Of a stretch of DNA of 64,000 nt, positions 36,102 through 50,125 are shown piece after piece. The stretch is from contig NW_027475130.1 in NCBI RefSeq assembly GCF_051020985.1, positions 11,860,001-11,924,000 on the forward strand, written 5' to 3'. The stretch is from Nomia melanderi. Taxonomy: Eukaryota > Arthropoda > Insecta > Hymenoptera > Halictidae. The first letter of the stretch is position 1, and each line of letters starts with the position of its first letter. The notes beneath the pieces were generated by a model. The model had not been told where the DNA came from and searched no databases. It saw only the letters and a program-made list of their open reading frames with translations. The position numbers were made by a program, and so were the translations under genes.

Positions 36102-38201
36102 TAGCACCCGAGATATCACCAGATATATATTGGATTTTCCCCTGACCCTGAGTGTCCGGCCCCATGAGACTGTCGTTTTCTCGGCCCCTGGTGGTCCGAG
36201 GTCGTTCCCGTTGCACAGATTCATGCGCCAGGGCCTCCTGCAGATAATTCACTTTGGTTTATTGCGCTATCTCTAATAGCACCCAAGATATCACCAGATA
36301 TATATTGAATTTTTCCCTGACCCTGTGTGTCCGGCCCCATGAGACTGTGGTTTTCTCGGCCCCTGGTGGTCCGAGGTCGTTCCCCTTGCACAGATTCATG
36401 CGCCAGGGCCTCCTGCAGATAATTCACTTTGATTTATTGCGCTATCTGTAATAGCACCCGAGATATCACCAGATAGATATTGGATTTTTCACTGACCCTA
36501 AGTGTCCGGCCCCTCGGGACGGTGGTTTTCTCGGCCCCTGGTGGTCCGAGGTCGTTCCCGCTGCACAGATTCATGCGCCAGGGCCTCCTACAGACAATGC
36601 ACTTTGGTTTATTGCGCTATCTCTAATAGCACCCGAGATATCACCAGATATATATTGGATTTTTCCCCGACCCTGAGTGTCCGGCCCCATGAGACGGTGG
36701 TTTTCTCGGCCGCTGGTGGTCCGAGGTCGTTCCCGCTGGCCAGATTCATGCGCCAGGGCCTCCTACAGACAATGCACTATGATTTATTGCGCTATCTGTA
36801 ATAGCACCCGAAATATCACCAGATATATATTGGATTTTTCCCTGACCCTGAGTGTCCGGCCCCATGAGACGGTGGATGTCTCGGCCCCTGATGGTCCGAG
36901 ATCGTTCCCGCTGCACAGATTCATGCGCCAGGGCCTCCTGCAGACAATTCACTTTGGTTTATTGCGCTATCTCTAATAGCACCCGAGATATCACCAGATA
37001 TATATTGGATTTTTCCCCGACCCTGAGTGTCCGGCCCCATGAGACGGTGGTTTTCTCGGCCACTGGTGGTCCGAGGTCGTTCCCGCTGGCCAGATTCATG
37101 CGCCAGGGCCTCCTACAGACAATGCACTATGATTTATTGCGCTATCTGTAATAGCACCCGAGATATCACCAGATATATATTGGATTTTTCCCTGACCCTG
37201 AGTGTCCGGCCCCATGAGACGGTGGATGTCTCGGCCCCTGATGGTCCGAGATCGTTCCCGCTGCACAGATTCATGCGCCAGGGCCTCCTGCAGACAATTC
37301 ACTTTGGTTTATTGCGCTATCTCTAATAGCACCCGAGATATCACCAGATATATATTGGATTTTTCCCCGACCCTGAGTGTCCGGCCCCATGAGACGGTGG
37401 TTTTCTCGGCCGCTGGTGGTCCGAGGTCGTTCCCGCTGCACAGATTCATGCGCCAGGACCTCCTACAGACAATGCACTTTGATTTATTGCGCTATCTGTT
37501 ATAGCACCCGAGATATCACCAGATATATATTGGATTTTACCCTGACCCTGAGTGTCCGGCCCCATGAGACGGTCGTTGTCTCGGCCCCTGGAGGTCCGAC
37601 GACGTTCCCGCTGCACAGATTCATGCGCCAGGGCCTCCTACAGGTAATGCACTTTGATTTATTGCGCTATCTGTTATAGCACCCGAGATATCACCAGATA
37701 TATATTGGATTTTTCCCTGACCCTGAGCGTCCGGCCCCATGAGACTGCGGTTTTCTCGGCCCCTGGTGGTCCGAGGTCGTTCCCGCTGCACACATTCATG
37801 CGCCAGGGCCTCCTGCAGATAATTCACTATGGTTTATTGCGCTATCTCTAATAGCACCCGAGATATCACCAGATATATATTGGATTTAGCCCTGACCCTG
37901 AGTGTCCGGCCCCATGAGACTGTGGTTTTCTCGGCCCCTGGTGGTCCGAGGTTGTTCCCGCTGCCCAGATTCATGCGCGAGGGCCTCCTACAGACAATGC
38001 ACTTTGATTTATTGCTCTATCTGTAATAGCACCCGAGATATCACCAGATATATATTGGATTTTACCCTGACCCTGAGTGTCCGGCCCCATGAGACGGTCG
38101 TTGTCTCGGCCCCTGGAGGTCCGACGACGTTCCCGCTGCACAGATTCATGCGCCAGGGCCTCCTACAGGTAATGCACTTTGATTTATTGCGCTATCTGTA
38201 A
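36102..38201 (+). repeat. Third, slightly diverged partial copy of the 14-monomer unit
   Basis: It follows 30853-32952 at an offset of 5,249 bp, unit for unit. It carries private changes such as CCGAAATATCACC (36789) and GGCCACTGG (37061). It is therefore older than, or converted independently of, the adjacent identical pair. Confidence 0.8.
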
Positions 38202-38726
38202 TAGCACCCGAGATATCACCAGATCTATATTGGATTTTCCCCTGACCCTGAGTGTCCGGCCCCATGAGACTGTGGTTTTCTCGGCCCCTGGTGGTCCGAG
38301 GACGTTCCCGTTGCACAGATTCATGCGCCCGGGCCTCCTGCAGATTATTCACTTTGGTTTATTGCGCTATCTGTGATAGCACCCGAGATATCACCAGATC
38401 TATATTGGATTTTCCCCTGACCCTGAGTGTCCGGCCCCATGAGACTGTGGTTTTCTCGGCCCCTGGTGGTCCGAGGTCGTTCCCGCTGCACAGATTCATG
38501 CGCCAGGACCTCCTACAGACAATGCACTTTGATTTATTGCGCTATCTGTAATAGCACCCGACATATCACCAGATATATATTGGATTTTTCACTGACCCTG
38601 AGCGTCCGGCCCCATGAGACGGTCGTTGTCTCCGCCCCTGGTGGTCCGAGGTCGTTCCCGCTGCACAGATTCATGCGCCAGGGCCTCCTACAGACAATGC
38701 ACTTTGATTTATTGTGCTATCTCTAA

Positions 38727-38900
38727 TAGCACCCGAGATATCACCAGATATATATTGGATTTTCCCTGACCCTGAGTGTCCGGCCCAATGAGACTGTGGT
38801 TTTCTCGGCCCCTGGTGGTCCGAGGTCGCTCCCGCTGTACAGATTCATGCGCGAGGGCCTCCTACAGACAATGCACTTTGATTTATTGCTCTATCTGTAA
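38727..38900 (+). repeat. 174 bp marker monomer, copy 4 (recombinant)
   Basis: The 5' part has the missing C, GGCCCAATGAG, GTCGCTCCCG and CTGTACAG of copies 1-3. From about 38852 it switches to GCGCGAGGGCC and TTGCTCTATC, which belong to the GGATTTAGCCC unit. The exchange lies inside the monomer, near CTGTACAGATTCATGCGC. Confidence 0.85.
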
Positions 38901-41900
38901 TAGCACCCGAGATATCACCAGATATATATTGGATTTTACCCTGACCCTGAGTGTCCGGCCCCATGAGACGGTCGTTGTCTCGGCCCCTGGAGGTCCGACG
39001 ACGTTCCCGCTGCACAGATTCATGCGCCAGGGCCTCCTACAGGTAATGCACTTTGATTTATTGCGCTATCTGTAATAGCACCCGAGATATCACCAGATAT
39101 ATATTGGATTTTCCCCTGACCCTGAGTGTCCGGCCCCATGAGACTGTGGTTTTCTCGGCCCCTGGTGGTCCGAGGTCGTTCCCACTGCACAGATTCATGC
39201 GCCAGGGCCTCCTACAGACAATGCACTTTGATTTATTGCGCTATCTGTAATAGCACCCGAGATATCACCAGATATATATTGGATTTTTCCCTGACCCTGA
39301 GTGTCCGGCCCCATGAGACGGTGGATGTCTCGGCCCCTGATGGTCCGAGATCGTTCCCGCTGCACAGATTCATGCGCCAGGGCCTCCTGCAGACAATTCA
39401 CTTTGGTTTATTGCGCTATCTCTAATAGCACCCGAGATATCACCAGATATATATTGGATTTTTCCCCGACCCTGAGTGTCCGGCCCCATGAGACGGTGGT
39501 TCTCTCGGCCGCTGGTGGTCCGAGGTCGTTCCCGCTGGCCAGATTCATGCGCCAGGGCCTCCTACAGACAATGCACTTTGATGTATTGCGCTATCTGTAA
39601 TAGCACCCGAGATATCACCAGATATATATTGGATTTTTCACTGACCCTGAGTGTCCGGCCCCATGAGACGGTCGTTTTCTCGGCCCCTGGTGGTCCGAGG
39701 TCGTTCCCGCTGCACAGATTCATGCGCCAGGGCCTCCTGCAGATAATTCACTTTGGTTTATTGCGCTATCTCTAATAGCACCCGAGATATCACCAGATAT
39801 ATATTGGATTTTACCCTGACCCTGAGTGTCCGGCCCCATGAGACTGTGCTTTTCTCGGCCCCTGGTGGTCCGAGGTCGTTCCCGCTGCACAGATTCATGC
39901 GCCAGGACCTCCTACAGACAATGCACTTTGATTTATTGCGATATCTGTAATAGCACCCGACATATCACCAGATATATATTGGATTTTACCCTGACCCTGA
40001 GTGTCCGGCCCCATGAGACTGTGGTTTTCTCGACCCCTGGTGGTCCGAGGACGTCCCCGCTGCACAGATTCATGCGCCAGGGCCTCCTACAGGTAATGCA
40101 CTTTGATTTATTGTGCTATCTGTAATAGCGCCCGAGATATCACCAGATCTATATTGGATTTTCCCCTGACCCTGAGTGTCCGGCCCCATGAGACTGTGGT
40201 TTTCTCGGCCCCTGGTGGTCCGAGGTCGTTCCCGTTGCACAGATTCATGCGCCAGGGCCTCCTGCAGATAACGCACTTTGGTTTATTGCGCTATCTCTAA
40301 TAGCAGCCGAGATATCACCAGATATATATTGGATTTTACCCTGACCCTGAGAGTCCGGCCCCATGAGACTGTGCTTTTCTCGGCCCCTGGTGGTCCGAGG
40401 TCGTTCCCGCTGCACAGATTCATGCGCCAGGGCCTCCTGCAGATAATTCACTTTGGTTTATTGCGCTATCTATAATAGCACCCGAGATATCACCAGATAT
40501 ATATTGGATTTTACCCTGACCCTGAGAGTCCGGCCCCATGAGACTGTGCTTTTCTCGGCCCCTGGTGGTCCGAGGTCGTTCCCGCTGCACAGATTCATGC
40601 GCCAGGGTCTCCTACAGACAATGCACTTTGATTTATTGCGCTATCTGTAATAGCACCCGAGATATCACCACATATATATTGGATTTTTCACTGACCCTGA
40701 GTGTCCGGCCCCATGAGACGGTGGTTTTCTCGGTCCCTGGTGTTCCGAGGTCGTTCCGGCTGCACAGATTCATGCGCCAGGGCCTCCTACAGACAATGCA
40801 CTTTCATTTATTGCGCTATCTCTAATAGCACCCGAGATATCACCAGATATATATTGGATTTTCCCCTGACCCTGAGTGTCCGGCCCCATGAGACTGTGGT
40901 TTTCTCGGCCCCTGGTGGTCCGAGGTCGTTCCCGTTGCACAGATTCATGCGCCAGGGCCTCCTGCAGATAACGCACTTTGGTTTATTGCGCTATCTCTAA
41001 TAGCAGCCGAGATATCACCAGATATATATTGGATTTTTCCCTGACCCTGAGTGTCCGGCCCCATGAGACGGTGGTTTTCGCGGCCCCTGGTGGTCCGCGG
41101 TCGTTCCCGCTGCACAGATTCATGCGCCAGGGTCTCCTACAGACAATGCACTTTGATTTATTGCGCTATCTGTAATAGCACCCGAGATATCACCACATAT
41201 ATATTGGATTTTTCACTGACCCTGAGTGTCCGGCCCCATGAGGCGGTCGTTTTCTCGGCCCCTGGTGGTCCGAGGTCGTTCCCGCTGCACAGATTCATGC
41301 GCCAGGGCCTCCTACAGACAATGCACTTTGATTTATTGCGCTATCTGTAATAGCACCCGAGATATCACCAGATATATATTGGATTTTACCCTGACCCTGA
41401 GTGTCCGGCCCCATGAGACTGTGGTTTTCTCGGCCCCTGGTGGCCCGAGGTCGTTCCCGCTGCACCGGTTCATGCGCCAGGGTCTCCTACAGACAATGCA
41501 CTTTGATTTATTGCGCTATCTGTAATAGCACCCGAGATATCACCACATATATATTGGATTTTTCACTGACCCTGAGTGTCCGGCCCCATGAGGCGGTCGT
41601 TTTCTCGGCCCCTGGTGGTCCGAGGTCGTTCCCGCTGCACAGATTCATGCGCCAGGGCCTCCTGCAGATAATTCACTTTGGTTTATTGCGCTATCTCTAA
41701 CAGCACCCGAGTTATCACCAGATATATATTGGATTTTCCCCTGACCCTGTGTGTCCGGCCCCATGAGACTGTGGTTTTCTCGGCCCCTGGTGGTCCGAGG
41801 TCGGTCCCGCTGCACAGATTCATGCGCCAGGGCCTCCTACAGACAATGCACTTTGATTTATTGCGCTATCTGTAATAGCACCCGAGATATCACCAGATAT

Positions 41901-43100
41901 ATATTGGATTTTACCCTGACCCTGAGTGTCCGGCCCCATGAGACTGTGGTTTTCTCGGCCCCTGGTGGTCCGAGGACGTTCCCGTTGCACAGATTCATGC
42001 GCCCGGGCCTCCTGCAGATAATTCACTTTGGTTTATTGCGCTATCTGTGATAGCACCCGAGATATCACCAGATCTATATTGGATTTTCCCCTGACTCTGA
42101 GTGCCCGGCCCCATGAGACTGTGTTTTTCTCGGCCCCTGGTGGTCCGAGGTCGTTCCCGTTGCACAGATTCATGCGCCAGGGCCTCCTGCAGATAATTCA
42201 CCTTGGTTTATTGCGCTATCTCTAATAGCACCCGAGATATCACCAGATATATATTGGATTTTTCACTGACCCTGAGCGTCCGGACCCATGAGACGGTCGT
42301 TTTCTCGGCCCCTGGTGGTCCGAGGTCGTTCCCGCTGCACCGGTTCATGCGCCAGGGTCTCCTACAGACAATGCACTTTGATTTATTGCGCTATCTGTAA
42401 TAGCACCCGAGATATCACCACATATATATTGGATTTTTCACTGACCCTGAGTGTCCGGCCCCATGAGGCGGTCGTTTTCTCGGCCCCTGGTGGTCCGAGG
42501 TCGTTCCCGCTGCACAGATTCATGCGCCAGGGCCTCCTACAGACAATGCACTTTGATTTATTGCGCTATCTGTAATAGCACCCGAGATATCACCAGATAT
42601 ATATTGGATTTTACCCTGACCCTGAGTGTCCGGCCCCATGAGACTGTGGTTTTTTCGGCCCCTGGTGGTCCGAGGTCGTTCCCGCTGCACAGATTCATGC
42701 GCCAGGGCCTCCTGCAGATAATTCACTTTGGTCTATTGCGCTATCTCTAATAGCACCCGAGATATCATCAGATATATATTGGATTTTTCACTGACCCTGA
42801 GTGACCGGCCCCATGAGACGGTAGTTTTCTCGGCCCCTGGTGGTCCGAGGTCGTTTCCGCTGCACAGAATCATGCGCCAGGGCCTCCTGCAGATAATTCA
42901 CTTTGGTATATTGCGCTATCTCTAATAGCACCCGAGTTATCACCAGATATATATTGGATTTTCCCCTGACCCTAAGTGTCCGGCCCCATGAGACTGTGGT
43001 TTTCTCGGCCCCTGGTGGTCCGAGGTCGGTCCCGCTGCACAGATTCATGCGCCAGGGCCTCCTACAGACAATGCACTTTGATTTATTGCGCTATCTGTAA

Positions 43101-44850
43101 TAGCACCCGAGATATCACCAGATATATATTGGATTTTCCCCTGACCCTGAGTATCCGGCCCCATGAGACGGTAGTTTTCTCGGCCCCTGGTGATCCGAGG
43201 TCGTTCCCGCTGCACAGATTCATGCGCCAGGGCCTCCTGCAGATAATTCACTTTGGTTTATTGCGCTATCTCTAATAGCACCCGAGATATCACCAGATAT
43301 ATATTGGATTTTCCCCTGACCCTGAGTGTCCGGCCCCATGAGACTGTGGTTTTCTCGGCCCCTGGTGGTCCGAGGTCGTTCCCGCTGCACAGATTCATGC
43401 GCCAGGGCCTCCTGCAGATAATTCACTTTGGTTTATTGCGCTATCTCTAATAGCACCCGACATATCACCAGATATATATTGGATTTTCCCCTGACCCTGA
43501 GTGTCCGGCCCCATGAGACTGTGGTTTTCTCGGCCCCTGGTGGTCCGAGGTCGTTCCCGTTGCACAGATTCATGCGCCAGGGCCTCCTGCAGATAATTCT
43601 CTTTGGTTTATTGCGCTATCTCCAATAGCACCCGAGATATCACCAGATATATATTGGATTTTTCACTGACCCTGAGCGTCCGGCCCCATGAGACGGTCGT
43701 TTTCTCGGCCCCTGGTGGTCCGAGGTCGTTCCCGCTGCACAGGTTCATGCGCCAGGGTCTCCTACAGACAATGCACTTTGATTTATTGCGCTATCTGTAA
43801 TAGCACCCGAGATATCACCACATATGTATTGGATTTTTCACTGACCCTGAGTGTCCGGCCCCATGAGACGGTGGTTTTCTCGGCCCCTGGTGGTCCGAGG
43901 TCGGTCCCGCTGCACAGATTCATGCGCCAGGGCCTCCTACAGACAATGCACTTTGATTTATTGCGCTCTCTGTAATAGCACCCGAGATATCACCAGATAT
44001 ATATTGGATTTTCCCCTGACCCTGAGTATCCGGCCCCATGAGACGGTAGTTTTCTCGGCCCCTGGTGATGCGAGGTCGTTCCCGCTGCACAGATTCATGC
44101 GCCAGGGCCTCCTGCAGATAATTCACTTTGGTTTATTGCGCTATCTCTAATAGCACCCGAGATATCACCAGATATATATTGGATTTTCCCCTGACCCTGA
44201 GTGTCCGGCCCCATGAGACTGTGGTTTTCTCGGCCCCTGGTGGTCCGAGGTCGTTCCCGCTGCACAGATTCATGCGCCAGGGCCTCCTGCAGATAATTCA
44301 CTTTGGTTTATTGCGCTATCTCTAATAGCACCCGACATATCACCAGATATATATTGGATTTTCCCCTGACCCTGAGTGTCCGGCCCCATGAGACTGTGGT
44401 TTTCTCGGCCCCTGGTGGTCCGAGGTCGTTCCCGTTGCACAGATTCATGCGCCAGGGCCTCCTGCAGATAATTCTCTTTGGTTTATTGCGCTATCTCCAA
44501 TAGCACCCGAGATATCACCAGATATATATTGGATTTTTCACTGACCCTGAGCGTCCGGCCCCATGAGACGGTCGTTTTCTCGGCCCCTGGTGGTCCGAGG
44601 TCGTTCCCGCTGCACAGGTTCATGCGCCAGGGTCTCCTACAGACAATGCACTTTGATTTATTGCGCTATCTGTAATAGCACCCGAGATATCACCACATAT
44701 ATATTGGATTTTTCACTGACCCTGAGTGTCCGGCCCCATGAGACGGTGGTTTTCTCGGTCCCTGGTGTTCCGAGGTCGTTCCCGCTGCACAGATTCATGC
44801 GCCAGGGCCTCCTACAGACAATGCACATTGATTTATTGCGCTATCTCTAA
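43101..44850 (+). repeat. Tandem pair of 875 bp five-monomer units, second locus
   Basis: Same order of units as 20353-22102, at an offset of 22,748 bp, with few differences (for example ACATATGTATT at 43822 and GGTGATGCGAGG near 44066). Parts of the unit recur again at 45.4-46.4 kb, making C the region where this module is most amplified. Confidence 0.85.
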
Positions 44851-47800
44851 TAGCACCCGAGATATCACCAGATATATATTGGATTTTCCCCTGACCCTGA
44901 GTGTCCGGCCCCATGAGACTGTGGTTTTTTCGGCCCCTGGTGGTCCGAGGTCCTTCCCGCTGCACAGATTCATGCGCCAGGGCCTCCTGCAGATAATTCA
45001 CTTTGGTCTATTGCGCTATCTCTAATAGCACCCGAGATATCAGCAGATATATATTGGATTTTTCACTGACCCTGAGTGACCGGCCCCATGAGACGGTAGT
45101 TTTCTCGGCCCCTGGTGGTCCGAGGTCGTTCCCGCTGCACAGAATCATGCGCCAGGGCCTCCTGCAGATAATTCACTTTGGTTTATTGCGCTATCTCTAA
45201 TAGCACCCGAGTTATCACCAGATATATATTGGATTTTCCCCTGACCCTGAGTGTCCGGCCCCATGAGACTGTGGTTTTCTCGGCCCCTGGTGGTCCGAGG
45301 TCGTTCCCGCTGCACAGATTCATGCGCCAGGGCCTCCTACAGACAATGCACTTTGATTTATTGCGCTATCTGTAATAGCACCCGAGATATCACCAGATAT
45401 ATATTGGATTTTCCCCTGACCCTGAGTATCCGGCCCCATGAGACGGTAGTTTTCTCGGCCCCTGGTGATCCGAGGTCGTTCCCGCTGCACAGGTTCATGC
45501 GCCAGGGTCTCCTACAGACAATGCACTTTGATTAATTGCGCTATCTGTAATAGCACCCGAGATATCACCACATATATATTGGATTTTTCACTGACCCTGA
45601 GTGTCCGGCCCCATGAGACGGTGGTTTTCTCGGTCCCTGGTGTTCCGAGGTCGTTCCCGCTGCACAGATTCATGCGCCAGGGCCTCCTACAGACAATGCA
45701 CATTGATTTATTGCGCTATCTCTAATAGCACCCGAGATATCACCAGATATATATTGGATTTTCCCCTGACCCTGAGTGTCCGGCCCCATGAGACTGTGGT
45801 TTTCTCGGCCCCTGGTGGTCCGAGGTCGTTCCCGCTGCACAGATTCATGCGCCAGGGCCTCCTGCAGATAATTCACTTTGGTTTATTGCGCTATCTCTAA
45901 TAGCACCCGACATATCACCAGATATATATTGGATTTTCCCCTGACCCTGAGTGTCCGGCCCCATGAGACTGTGGTTTTCTCGGCCCCTGGTGGTCCGAGG
46001 TCGTTCCCGTTGCACAGATTCATGCGCCAGGGCCTCCTGCAGATAATTCTCTTTGGTTTATTGCGCTATCTCCAATAGCACCCGAAATATCACCAGATAT
46101 ATATTGGATTTTTCACTGACCCTGAGCGTCCGGCCCCATGAGACGGTCGTTTTCTCGGCCCCTGGTGGTCCGAGGTCGTTCCCGCTGCACAGGTTCATGC
46201 GCCAGGGTCTCCTACAGACAATGCACTTTGATTTATTGCGCTATCTGTAATAGCACCCGAGATATCACCACATATATATTGGATTTTTCACTGACCCTGA
46301 GTGTCCGGCCCCATGAGACGGTGGTTTTCTCGGTCCCTGGTGTTCCGAGGTCGTTCCCGCTGCACAGATTCATGCGCCAGGGCCTCCTACAGACAATGCA
46401 CATTGATTTATTGCGCTATCTCTAATAGCACCCGAGATATCACCAGATATATATTGGATTTTCCCCTGACCCTGAGTGTCCGGCCCCATGAGACTGTGGT
46501 ATTCTCGGCCCCTGGTGATCCGAGGTCGTTCCCGTTGCACAGATTCATGCGCCAGGGCCCCCTGCAGATAATTCACTTTGGTTTATTGCGCTGTCTCTAA
46601 TAGCACCCGAGATATCACCAGATATATATTGGATTTTTCACTGACCCTGAGGGTCCGGCCCCATGAGGCGGTCGTTTTCTCGGCCCCTGGTGGTCCGAGG
46701 TCGTTCCCGCTGCACAGATTCATGCGCCAGGGCCTCCTACAGACAATGCACTTTGATTTATTGCGCTATCTGTAATAGCACCCGAGATATCACCAGATAT
46801 ATATTGGATTTTACCCTGACCCTGAGTGTCCGGCCCCATGAGACTGTGGTTTTTTCGGCCCCTGGTGGTCCGAGGTCGTACCCGCTGCACAGATTCATGC
46901 GGCAGGGCCTCCTACAGACAATGCACTTTGATTTATTGCGCTATCTGTAATAGCACCCGAGATATCAGCAGATATATATTGGATTTTTCACTGACCCTGA
47001 GTGTCCGGCCCCATGAGACGGTCGTTTTCTCGGTCCCTGGTGGTCCGAGGTCGTTCCCGCTGCACAGATTCATGCGCCAGGGCCTCCTGCAGATAATTCA
47101 CTTTGGTTTATTGCGCTATCTCTAATAGCACCCGAGATATCACCAGATATATATTGGATTTTACCCTGACCCTGAGTGTCCGGCCCCATGAGACTGTGCT
47201 TTTCTCGGCCCCTGGTGGTCCGAGGTCGTTCCCGCTGCACAGATTCATGCGCCAGGACCTCCTACAGACAATGCACTTTGATTTATTGCGCTATCTCTAA
47301 TAGCACCCGAGATATCACCAGATATATATTGGATTTTACCCTGACCCTGAGTGTCCGGCCCCATGAGACTGTGGTTTTCTCGACCCCTGGTGGTCCGAGG
47401 ACGTCCCCGCTGCACAGATTCATGCGCCAGGGCCTCCTACAGGTAATGCACTTTGATTTATTGTGCTATCTGTAATAGCGCCCGAGATATCACCAGATCT
47501 ATATTGGATTTTCCCCTGACCCTGAGTGTCCGGCCCCATGAGACTGTGGTTTTCTCGGCCCCTGGTGGTCCGAGGTCGTTCCCGCTGCACAGATTCATGC
47601 GCCAGGGCCTCCTACAGACAATGCACTTTGATTTATTGCGCTATCTGTAATAGCACCCGAGATATCACCAGATATATATTGGATTTTTCCCTGACCCTGA
47701 GTGTCCGGCCCCATGAGACGGTGGATGTCTCGGCCCCTGATGGTCCGAGATCGTTCCCGCTGCACAGATTCATGCGCCAGGGCCTCCTGCAGACAATTCA

Positions 47801-50125
47801 CTTTGGTTTATTGCGCTATCTCTAATAGCACCCGAGATATCACCAGATATATATTGGATTTTTCCCCGACCCTGAGTGTCCGGCCCCATGAGACGGTGGT
47901 TCTCTCGGCCGCTGGTGGTCCGAGGTCGTTCCCGCTGGCCAGATTCATGCGCCAGGGCCTCCTACAGACAATGCACTTTGATGTATTGCGCTATCTGTAA
48001 TAGCACCCGAGATATCACCAGATATATATTGGATTTTTCACTGACCCTGAGTGTCCGGCCCCATGAGACGGTCGTTTTCTCGGCCCCTGGTGGTCCGAGG
48101 TCGTTCCCGCTGCACAGATTCATGCGCCAGGGCCTCCTGCAGATAATTCACTTTGGTTTATTGCGCTATCTATAATAGCACCCGAGATATCACCAGATAT
48201 ATATTGGATTTTACCCTGACCCTGAGAGTCCGGCCCCATGAGACTGTGCTTTTCTCGGCCCCTGGTGGTCCGAGGTCGTTCCCGCTGCACAGATTCATGC
48301 GCCAGGGTCTCCTACAGACAATGCACTTTGATTTATTGCGCTATCTGTAATAGCACCCGAGATATCACCACATATATATTGGATTTTTCACTGACCCTGA
48401 GTGTCCGGCCCCATGAGACGGTGGTTTTCTCGGTCCCTGGTGTTCCGAGGTCGTTCCGGCTGCACAGATTCATGCGCCAGGGCCTCCTACAGACAATGCA
48501 CTTTCATTTATTGCGCTATCTCTAATAGCACCCGAGATATCACCAGATATATATTGGATTTTCCCCTGACCCTGAGTGTCCGGCCCCATGAGACTGTGGT
48601 TTTCTCGGCCCCTGGTGGTCCGAGGTCGTTCCCGTTGCACAGATTCATGCGCCAGGGCCTCCTGCAGATAACGCACTTTGGTTTATTGCGCTATCTCTAA
48701 TAGCAGCCGAGATATCACCAGATATATATTGGATTTTTCCCTGACCCTGAGTGTCCGGCCCCATGAGACGGTGGTTTTCTCGGCCCCTGGTGGTCCGCGG
48801 TCGTTCCCGCTGCACAGATTCATGCGCCAGGGTCTCCTACAGACAATGCACTTTGATTTATTGCGCTATCTGTAATAGCACCCGAGATATCACCACATAT
48901 ATATTGGATTTTTCACTGACCCTGAGTGTCCGGCCCCATGAGACGGTGGTTTTCTCGGTCCCTGGTGTTCCGAGGTCGTTCCCGCTGCACAGATTCATGC
49001 GCCAGGGCCTCCTACAGACAATGCACTTTCATTTATTGCGCTATCTCTAATAGCACCCGAGATATCACCAGATATATATTGGATTTTCCCCTGAGCCTGA
49101 GTGTCCGGCCCCATGAGACTGTGGTTTTCTCGGCCCGTGGTGGTCCGAGGTCGTTCCCGTTGCACAGATTCATGCGCCAGGGCCTCCTGCAGATAACTCA
49201 CTTTGGTTTATTGCGCTATCTCTAATAGCAGCCGAGATATCACCAGATATATATTGGATTTTTCCCTGACCCTGAGTGTCCGGCCCCATGAGACGGTGGT
49301 TTTCTCGGCCCCTGGTGGTCCGCGGTCGTTCCCGCTGCACAGATTCATGCGCCAGGGCCTCCTGCAGATAATTCACTTTCGTTTATTGCGCTATCTCTAA
49401 TAGCACCCGAGATATCACCAGATATATATTGGATTTTTCCCTGACCCTGAGGGTCCGGCCCCATGTGACGGTGGATGTCTCGGCCCCTGATGGTCCGAGA
49501 TCGTTCCCGCTGCACAGATTCATGCGCCAGGGCCTCCTGCAGACAATTCACTTTGGTTTATTGCGCTATCTCTAATAGCACCCGAGATATCACCAGATAT
49601 ATATTGGATTTTCCCCTGACCCTGAGTGTCCGGCCCCATGAGACGGTGGTTTTCTCGGCCCCTGGTGGTCCGAGGTCGTTCCCGCTGCACAGATTCATGC
49701 GCCAGGGCCTCCTACAGACAATGCACTTTGATTTATTGCGCTATCTGTAATAGCACCCGAGATATCAGCAGATACATATTGGATTTTTCACTGACCCTGA
49801 GTGTCCGGCCCCATGAGACGGTCGTTTTCTCGGCCCCTGGTGGTCCGCGGTCGTTCCCGCTGCACAGATTCATGCGCCAGGGCCTCCTGCAGATAATTCA
49901 CTTTGGTGTATTGCGCTATCTCTAATAGCACCCGAGATATCACCAGATATATATTTGATTTTACCCTGACCGTGAGTGTCCGGCCCCATGAGACGATCGT
50001 TGTCTCGGCCCCTGGAGGTCCGAGGACGTTCCCGCTGCACAGATTCATGCGCCAGGGCCTCCTACAGGTAATGCACTTTGATTTATTGCGCTATCTGTAA
50101 TAGCAGCCGAGATATCACCAGATCT

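Larger units (their letters stand above)
25253..39075 (+). repeat. Family B segment, third and longest
   Basis: It starts with a mosaic junction from C, then runs through units homologous to 4.9-5.8 and 7.1-8.6 kb. Next come an 8-monomer tandem and a 14-monomer tandem (to 33048), then a copy of the 9.6-10.9 kb series, then a short copy of the GTCCGAGAACG/GTGTCCTGCC units near 34.4-34.66 kb. A 700 bp-offset repeat follows, and then a third, more diverged copy of the 14-monomer unit (36.1-38.2 kb). Confidence 0.7.
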
